NCBI GenBank assembly: GCA_902493985.1
Contig: CABURR010000076.1
Span: 1 to 6,494 of the forward strand
Direction of reading: 5' to 3'
DNA from: an uncultured Collinsella sp.
GTDB taxonomy: Bacteria; Actinomycetota; Coriobacteriia; Coriobacteriales; Coriobacteriaceae
Length of the DNA stretch: 6,494 nt
Shown: positions 1-4,041 of the stretch, piece by piece
Layout: each line of letters opens with the position of its first letter
Position numbering within the stretch: position 1 is the first letter of the stretch
Translations under genes and position numbers: made by a program
The notes under the pieces: generated by a model
What the model was told of the DNA's origin: nothing
Databases searched by the model: none
What the model saw: only the letters and a program-made list of their open reading frames with translations

Positions 1-194
1 CCGATTCGATCGCGGGTATCATGGGCATGACGTTTATCAAGGCGATGGAATGCAGCCGCGCGATGGACGAGGCCATGCTCTGCCGCGGCTTTGCCGGTGC
101 GTATCCGGCTCCTGCGCGGAGCGGCTTTGGCTGGCGCGATGCGGTTTACGCGGTCGTTGTGGTTCTGCTCGCCGTGTTGTGCGCAGTGCTGTAG
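1..194 (+). CDS. ECF transporter transmembrane component (CbiQ/EcfT family), C-terminal end
   Basis: This is the last 63 residues of a gene that begins upstream of the window (frame 3, stop TAG at 192-194). It ends with the cytoplasmic coupling region and final membrane helix of an energy-coupling-factor T component, the membrane protein that links the ATPases to a substrate-binding S component during uptake of cobalt, nickel or a vitamin. The visible stretch has the arrangement RAMDEAMLCRGF, which matches the family's C-terminal coupling motif (usually AM-x-ARG-F/Y) that docks into the ATPase groove; here Cys replaces the usual Ala or Ser before the Arg-Gly. A short hydrophobic helix (YAVVVVLLAVLCAVL) closes the protein, as in CbiQ. 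The ATPase gene follows at once in the same direction, which supports the call. The substrate cannot be told from this fragment. Confidence 0.8.
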   Translation, partial: DSIAGIMGMTFIKAMECSRAMDEAMLCRGFAGAYPAPARSGFGWRDAVYAVVVVLLAVLCAVL

Positions 195-238
195 CGCGGG
201 CGGTCGAGCCGTCGATGTGGATAGGGAAGGGCGACGTT

Positions 239-1009
239 TTGGCAAACGATACGAATGGCGCGATGGGCGTGAGCGGTGCTGCCGGCGCCGAGACCACGCC
301 GCTCATCGAGTTTCGCGACGTGGTGTTTTCCTATGCGGGCTATACGGTGGTCGATGGCGTTTCGCTGCAGGTGGACCGTGGGGAGCTCGTTGCCCTGCTA
401 GGTCCCAACGGCTGCGGCAAGACGACGATCATGCGCCTTATCAACGGCCTTGAGCTCGCGGACGCGGGCACGTATCTGTTTGACGGGCATGCGGTCGATG
501 CGGCATATCTCAAGGATTCCGCGGCTGCCCAGCGGTTCCATCAGCGCGTGGGCTTTGTGTTCCAGAATGCCGATGCGCAGCTCTTTTGCGCCACGGTGGG
601 CGAGGAAGTTGCTTTTGGTCCCGCGCAGATGGGGCTGCCGGCAGACGAGCTCGAGCACCGCGTGCGCGATGCCATGGGGCTGTTCCAGGTTGCCGATCTG
701 GTCGATGCCTCGCCCTATCAGCTTTCGGGCGGGCAAAAGAAGCGCGTGGCGCTGGCTGCGGTTGTGTCTATGAACCCCGATATCCTAGTGCTCGACGAGC
801 CTACCAATGGACTCGACGAGGATTCATGCGACATCGTGGTCAACTTCTTGCTGGCCTACGTCGCGGCGGGTAAGACGGTCTTGATGAGCACGCATCACCA
901 GGATTTGGTGCGACGCCTGGGTGCCCGTGCAATCTATATCGATCGATATCACCATGTGGTCGAGGCGCCTTCGCCGTCGTATGGAACCGAAAGCGGTGCT
1001 ACGGACTAG
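239..1009 (+). CDS. ECF transporter ATP-binding protein (CbiO/EcfA family)
   Basis: This is the cytoplasmic ABC ATPase that powers the ECF transporter whose T component ends just upstream. Counting from the proposed start (256 residues), all ABC motifs are present: Walker A GPNGCGKTT at 55-63, Q-loop Gln109, ABC signature LSGGQ at 162-166, Walker B ILVLDEP at 182-188, D-loop GLD at 191-193 and switch His219. The segment after the Q-loop (NADAQLFCATVGEEVAFGP) is typical of CbiO/EcfA proteins. I chose the TTG at 239 because GGGAAGG (224-230) lies 8 bases before it; an ATG at 215 with a weaker ribosome site would add 8 residues, and the longer open frame back to 50 overlaps the upstream gene and does not look like protein. 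With no second ATPase gene downstream, a dedicated single-ATPase (Co/Ni-type) system is possible but unproven. Confidence 0.9.
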   Translation: MANDTNGAMGVSGAAGAETTPLIEFRDVVFSYAGYTVVDGVSLQVDRGELVALLGPNGCGKTTIMRLINGLELADAGTYLFDGHAVDAAYLKDSAAAQRFHQRVGFVFQNADAQLFCATVGEEVAFGPAQMGLPADELEHRVRDAMGLFQVADLVDASPYQLSGGQKKRVALAAVVSMNPDILVLDEPTNGLDEDSCDIVVNFLLAYVAAGKTVLMSTHHQDLVRRLGARAIYIDRYHHVVEAPSPSYGTESGATD

Positions 1010-1029
1010 TTGCTGCGTAGAGCGTGCGT

Positions 1030-1048
1030 AGCCGCCCGCGCGGCTTTG
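1030..1048 (+). terminator. Weak terminator-like hairpin after the ECF genes
   Basis: AGCCGC (1030-1035) pairs with GCGGCT (1040-1045) around a four-base loop, followed by only a short T run. It starts 20 bases after the ATPase stop codon. The GC-rich stem is convincing but the T tract is poor, so termination may be partial or Rho-dependent. Confidence 0.4.
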
Positions 1049-1054
1049 CCGTGA

Positions 1055-1063
1055 TGGTATAGT
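1055..1063 (+). promoter_or_regulatory. Extended -10 promoter for the phospholipase-like gene
   Basis: TGGTATAGT reads as an extended -10 element (TGn followed by TATAGT at 1058-1063). No clear -35 hexamer is visible, as the upstream DNA is occupied by the GC-rich hairpin. Transcription from here would start near 1070, which leaves almost no leader for the ATG at 1077 but about 19 bases for the ATG at 1089, favouring the latter as translation start. Confidence 0.45.
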
Positions 1064-1088
1064 TATCCAGGTTTTTATGGGGGTGGCT

Positions 1089-1937
1089 ATGCCAAGCTGG
1101 AACATTCATATCGCTCAGACGGAGCGTTTGCTGGAGCGCACCGGTGCGCTTGCCAATAGCGTGCGCGATCGCAATGCCTTTTTGTTTGGCTGCGTGGTTC
1201 CGGATATCTTCGTGGGCTATATGGTCCCTGGCATCGCCGATCCCATCCCGTACCGCATTACGCACTTTGCCAAGCCTGAGCCCATCCCTAAGCCTCGTGA
1301 GCATGAGTTCTGGGATACCTATGTGGCACCGTTGCTTAAAAGTTCGCCTATCGGTGCGCCGGCCGCGGCGACCTCGATTATCGAGGAACGCGAGCGGCTG
1401 AACCGCGTGCACTATCCCCAGCGCTACAAGGATGCCGAGCCGGTTGCCGGTCCCGGCGCCTGTGAGTTCTCGCTTGCGTCCGAAGATGTGGCACAGTCGT
1501 TGCTCGATTTGACACTTGGTGTCTGGTCGCATCTGGTGGCCGATACCGTATGGAATACGCGCGTGAATCAGTACCTGGAGGCGCACGGCGGCAAGCCGTG
1601 CGAGGAGTTCCGCATTAAAAAGCAGGGCGATTTTGACTGGTTTGGCAAGACGCTGGGCATCGTTTCCATCCCGCGTGCGACCGATCGCCTGTATACCGCT
1701 GCGACGCGTTTTGGGCAGTATCCTATCCATAAGGAGTATGTGCTCAAGACCATCGGCGTTATGCACGAGATTGTGCGCGAAAACCCCGGCGAGCCCGACC
1801 ATCCGCCATACCGCCTGCTGACCGAGGAATTCTTCGACGCAACGTTTACCGAGGTCATCGAGCTGACCGAGGCGGGCTTTGCGGCTCGCGTTGCTGCTTC
1901 TGACGTTCCCGCAGTCCCCCTGATCGCTAGCTGCTAG
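1089..1937 (+). CDS. Zinc-dependent phospholipase C-like family protein
   Basis: The 282-residue product resembles the zinc-dependent phospholipase C (Zn_dep_PLPC) family often found in gut Firmicutes and Coriobacteriia. The N-terminus MPSWNIH is followed by NAFLFG-x-VVPDI (29-40), the YRITHF block (55-60) and a helix with GVWSHLVADTVWN (144-156). Candidate metal ligands are His7, Asp39, His59, His148 and Asp152, the last two forming the HxxxD pair typical of the fold; this assignment is by eye. Unlike secreted phospholipase C there is no signal peptide, so the protein is probably cytosolic, and its real substrate is unknown. I prefer the ATG at 1089 (purine-rich GGGGG at 1079-1083 five bases before) over the one at 1077, which would add MGVA and lie almost at the predicted transcription start. 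It is a single-gene unit, ending convergently with pyk. Confidence 0.7.
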   Translation: MPSWNIHIAQTERLLERTGALANSVRDRNAFLFGCVVPDIFVGYMVPGIADPIPYRITHFAKPEPIPKPREHEFWDTYVAPLLKSSPIGAPAAATSIIEERERLNRVHYPQRYKDAEPVAGPGACEFSLASEDVAQSLLDLTLGVWSHLVADTVWNTRVNQYLEAHGGKPCEEFRIKKQGDFDWFGKTLGIVSIPRATDRLYTAATRFGQYPIHKEYVLKTIGVMHEIVRENPGEPDHPPYRLLTEEFFDATFTEVIELTEAGFAARVAASDVPAVPLIASC

Positions 1938-2071
1938 TCGGCCGGCTTAACGGTGAGCAGTTCATCCCAATTGACCAACAGCTCCCGTCGCAGGGCATCT
2001 TCGGTGGTACGCTCGGCATCGGAAAGGTTCGCGACTGATCACATGTCGATGAAGCGGCATATGAAGTAGGT
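1934..2071 (-). pseudogene. Possible remnant of a decayed minus-strand gene
   Basis: On the minus strand the 34 codons before the stop at 1936-1934 read as a normal, polar, helix-prone C-terminus (including LSDAERTTEDALRREL and ending LLTVKPAD) with codons like those of the neighbouring genes. It has no usable ATG, GTG or TTG start, and an in-frame TGA at 2041-2039 separates it from a further ten protein-like codons (TYFICRFIDM) that run up to the pyk terminator. Its stop overlaps that of the plus-strand gene by two bases. I do not recognise the family. It may be the tail of a gene lost by deletion and a nonsense change, or chance. Confidence 0.25.
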
Positions 2072-2074
2072 CCT

Positions 2075-2111
2075 AAAAAGGGCCCGGAAGGCAAAGCCTT
2101 CCGGGCCCTTT
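2075..2111 (-). terminator. Strong bidirectional intrinsic terminator of pyk
   Basis: A perfect 16-bp inverted repeat, AAAGGGCCCGGAAGGC (2077-2092) and its complement (2096-2111), encloses a three-base AAA loop. On the minus strand it follows the pyk stop codon by about 28 bases and ends in a run of five U residues, so it is primarily the pyk terminator. On the plus strand the U run is three bases, enough for some termination of transcripts arriving from the phospholipase-like gene. A smaller hairpin (TGCAAG/CTTGCA, 2116-2131) lies between it and the pyk stop. Confidence 0.9.
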
Positions 2112-2139
2112 GCAATGCAAGTGTGCTTGCAAGTGCGAT

Positions 2140-3600
2140 TTAGCGCACCTGAGCGACGTAAGCGACGTTGGTCGAGGAGACCTTGTCCTCGAGCTGGACA
2201 CTCATGCGGGGATCGCCGGCGGTGGCGACGGTCAGATCGCCGGCCTCGACGTAGCCGAGCTCCTTAGCGGTCTCGATCGCCTTGACGATCGTGCCGTTGA
2301 CGGTGCCCTGGGTGATCTCGGCCTGGTGCGGGATAACGCCCCAGTACATAATCATCTGCTGGACGGCCCACTCGTGGCGGGAGAACGCGCAGATCGGCAT
2401 GTTGGGACGGAAGTGCGAGATCAGGCGAGCGGTACGACCGGTGGTCGTCGGCACGGTGATGCACTTGGCGCCAACGGTGGTGGCCATGTTCACAGCGGAC
2501 ATACCCACAACGTTGTTGACGACGCGGGTGCCGTGAGCATCGGCTGGAACCTCGAGCGGAGCGTGAGCCGGGAGGTACTTCTCGGTCTCGAGAGCAATGC
2601 TGGCCTGCATCTTGACGGCCTCGACCGGGTACTTACCGGCAGCGGACTCGCCGGACAGCATGACGGCGTCGGTGCCGTCGTAGATGGCGTTAGCAACGTC
2701 GGCAACCTCGGCGCGCGTCGGGCGCGGGTTCTGCTGCATGGAGTCGAGCATCTGCGTAGCGGTGATAACGGGCTTGTAGGCCGCGTTGCACTTGGCGATG
2801 ATCTCCTTCTGGATGTGCGGAACGAGCTCGGGCTTGATCTCGATGCCCAGGTCGCCACGGGCGACCATGATGCCGTCGGAAGCCTCGAGGATCTCGTCAA
2901 AGTTCTCGACGCCCAGGGCGCACTCGATCTTCGGGAAGATCGTCACGTGCTCGCCACCGTTCTCGCGGCAAAGCTCGCGGATGCCGCGGACGGACTCGCC
3001 GTCACGGATGAAGGAAGCGGCGATGTAGTCGATGTTCTCGGTCAGGCCAAAGAGGATGTCCTGACGATCGCGCTCGGTGATGGCGGGCAGCGAGATATTG
3101 ACGTTGGGCATGTTGACGCCCTTGCGCTCGCCGATCAGGCCGTCGTTCTTGACGACGCAGGTCATGTCCTGGCCGTCGACGGACTCGACCTCGAGGGCAA
3201 CCAGGCCGTCATCGATCAGGATAAGGGAACCCTTCTCGACCTCGGAGGGCAGAGCCAGGTAGTCGAGGGAGATGTGCTCAGAGGTGCCGTGGAAATCCTC
3301 GGACGTGGGCTGAGCGGTGACGACGATCTTATCGCCGGTCTTGACGGCAACCTTCTTGCCGTCGACCAGAAGGCCGGTGCGGACCTCGGGGCCCTTGGTG
3401 TCGAGCAGGATGCCGACGGGCAGACCGAGCTCCTTGGAAATACGACGGACGCGCTCGATGCGACCGTGGTGCTCGTCGTAGGATCCGTGCGAGAAGTTAA
3501 AACGGGCGACGTTCATGCCCGCCTTGATCATCTCGCGGATGGTCTCGTCGCTATCGCAGGCGGGACCCATGGTGCATACAATCTTGGTGCGCTTGTACAT
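2140..3600 (-). CDS. pyk: Pyruvate kinase
   Basis: The 486-residue enzyme transfers phosphate from phosphoenolpyruvate to ADP, giving ATP and pyruvate at the end of glycolysis in the cytosol. The N-terminal TKIVCTMGPAC, substrate Arg33, potassium-site Asn35, Ser37, Asp67 and Thr68, catalytic Lys224, metal ligands Glu226 and Asp250 (VARGDLG 246-252), catalytic Thr282 (TATQMLDSM) and the block RPTRAEVADVANAIYDGTD are all present. The B domain spans roughly 75-165 and the C-terminal regulatory domain begins near 345, with a phosphate-binding loop TTTGRT at 385-390 suggesting allosteric control. Glu108 aligns with the glutamate linked to potassium dependence (as in E. coli PykF). There is no extra C-terminal PEP-utiliser domain like that of Bacillus. 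The active-site signature is unusual at three positions. The start ATG has a strong GGAGGT site, the gene is monocistronic, and its codon bias suggests high expression. Confidence 0.97.
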   Translation of the reverse strand: MYKRTKIVCTMGPACDSDETIREMIKAGMNVARFNFSHGSYDEHHGRIERVRRISKELGLPVGILLDTKGPEVRTGLLVDGKKVAVKTGDKIVVTAQPTSEDFHGTSEHISLDYLALPSEVEKGSLILIDDGLVALEVESVDGQDMTCVVKNDGLIGERKGVNMPNVNISLPAITERDRQDILFGLTENIDYIAASFIRDGESVRGIRELCRENGGEHVTIFPKIECALGVENFDEILEASDGIMVARGDLGIEIKPELVPHIQKEIIAKCNAAYKPVITATQMLDSMQQNPRPTRAEVADVANAIYDGTDAVMLSGESAAGKYPVEAVKMQASIALETEKYLPAHAPLEVPADAHGTRVVNNVVGMSAVNMATTVGAKCITVPTTTGRTARLISHFRPNMPICAFSRHEWAVQQMIMYWGVIPHQAEITQGTVNGTIVKAIETAKELGYVEAGDLTVATAGDPRMSVQLEDKVSSTNVAYVAQVR

Positions 3601-3616
3601 TCAGACCTCCATCTGA
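3601..3616 (-). promoter_or_regulatory. pyk ribosome-binding site in a small hairpin loop
   Basis: On the minus strand GGAGGT (3610-3605) lies four bases before the pyk ATG. It is flanked by a 5-bp inverted repeat (TCAGA/TCTGA) so that TGGAGG occupies the six-base loop. The hairpin abuts the start codon. The Shine-Dalgarno match is strong and fixes the pyk start; whether the hairpin has a regulatory effect is unknown. Confidence 0.75.
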
Positions 3617-3663
3617 CATCGTCTTGCGCTGATAGATAAACCATAAGAAATAAAACTGAGATG

Positions 3664-3669
3664 ATTATA
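3664..3669 (-). promoter_or_regulatory. pyk promoter -10 element
   Basis: A perfect TATAAT on the minus strand (3669 to 3664) would start transcription near 3657, giving a leader of about 57 bases before the pyk ATG. The -35 region is poor: no good hexamer lies at 16-18 bases, and TTGAGG sits at a too-long spacing of 20. This suggests either an activator or reliance on the strong -10. Confidence 0.55.
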
Positions 3670-3819
3670 ACGAAATGACGACCGAATACCCTCAAAAATC
3701 GACCGTATGCCGAATTAGAAGTTCATTTTTTGCGGAAAAACGGTATATGAAAAAACTTTACCAACCGTTCTGACCGTTGCTATCTGGGCGATATTTCAGT
3801 TTAACGATGTGCCGAAGAA

Positions 3820-3840
3820 AAAACGTTTTATCAATATTGA
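3820..3840. repeat. Two adjacent 10-bp palindromes
   Basis: AAAACGTTTT (3820-3829) and TCAATATTGA (3831-3840) are both perfect palindromes separated by one base. They lie about 55 bases upstream of the proposed -35 of the calcium pump promoter, a position suitable for an activator or for repressor looping. They could equally be chance in AT-rich DNA. No known operator consensus was recognised. Confidence 0.35.
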
Positions 3841-3893
3841 GCATCACACGGTCTGCATCGTTGCACTCGAGCCGTGTTTCCAAATGGATTGTT

Positions 3894-3923
3894 TTGGCTA
3901 GACGCGTTGCTTTGGGGTACCAT
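3894..3923 (+). promoter_or_regulatory. Promoter of the calcium ATPase gene
   Basis: TTGGCT (3894-3899) and TACCAT (3918-3923) each match four of six bases of the -35 and -10 consensus, with an 18-base spacer. Transcription would start near 3930, just before the first hairpin of the structured leader, which supports the assignment. It is a moderate promoter by sequence. Confidence 0.5.
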
Positions 3924-3929
3924 AGCTCC

Positions 3930-4041
3930 ACTATCAACTGCCGCTCAGCACGGCAGCCTTGATGAGCCCTTGCCCTTCTCCTGGGAATTATGATCGGGCA
4001 TCAATCTGCTGAGTGGCCCGAATCCCAGGAGGGGACTCTAT
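3930..4041 (+). promoter_or_regulatory. Structured 5' leader of the calcium ATPase, candidate riboswitch with sequestered ribosome site
   Basis: The roughly 110-base leader can fold into two hairpins. Hairpin I pairs ATCAA (3933-3937) with TTGAT (3959-3963) and CTGCCG (3938-3943) with CGGCAG (3951-3956), leaving the seven-base loop CTCAGCA. Hairpin II pairs 3975-3986 with 4023-4034 (nine Watson-Crick pairs CTCCTGGGA/TCCCAGGAG, then two G-U and one C-G) and, further in, CGGGC (3995-3999) with GCCCG (4016-4020), leaving a 16-base apical loop. The 3' arm of hairpin II contains the whole Shine-Dalgarno AGGAGGGG (4027-4034), seven bases before the ATG. The apical loop contains TGCTGAG (4007-4013), the exact complement of loop I. 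There is no U run after the stem, so control of translation rather than termination is inferred. It does not match the yybP-ykoY, M-box or NiCo consensus as I know them; the ligand, if any, is unknown. Confidence 0.6.

Larger units (their letters stand above)
3617..3893. other. AT-rich divergent intergenic region
   Basis: This stretch separates pyk from the calcium pump and is clearly richer in A and T than the genes. Besides the pyk promoter it holds several A and T runs (3725-3731, 3736-3740, 3750-3755), a pair of ACCGTT direct repeats nine bases apart (3764-3769 and 3773-3778), and two adjacent palindromes (3820-3840). A minus-strand open frame (3931 to 3758) and a plus-strand one (3777-3962) cross part of it, but neither has a convincing start signal. 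I see no terminator or RNA gene here. Confidence 0.6.

Noticed and set aside
50..238. An N-terminal extension of the ECF ATPase back to an ATG at 50.
   Set aside because: It would overlap the transporter gene ending at 194 and encodes a Cys- and Arg-rich stretch without similarity to ABC ATPases; it is an out-of-frame reading of the upstream gene.
999..1802. A 267-codon minus-strand open frame opposite the phospholipase-like gene.
   Set aside because: It has no recognisable motif, lacks a ribosome site, and covers a plus-strand gene with conserved blocks and start signals.
2110..3639. A 509-codon plus-strand open frame covering the whole of pyk.
   Set aside because: It mirrors pyk exactly and is rich in Asp, Gly, Leu and Val from reverse-complemented GC-biased codons. 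pyk on the other strand has every catalytic motif, a ribosome site, a promoter and a terminator.
3777..3962. A 61-codon plus-strand open frame starting at TTG in the pyk to ATPase intergenic region.
   Set aside because: It has no ribosome site, its product is Ser- and Arg-rich without a motif, and it runs through the proposed promoter and into hairpin I of the leader.
3910..3975. A yybP-ykoY manganese riboswitch, suggested by CTTTGGGG near 3910-3917 and by the P-type ATPase downstream.
   Set aside because: The conserved GGGGAGUA loop sequence is absent (GGGG is followed by TACCAT), and this stretch is better read as the -10 region of the promoter. A covariance-model search would settle it.
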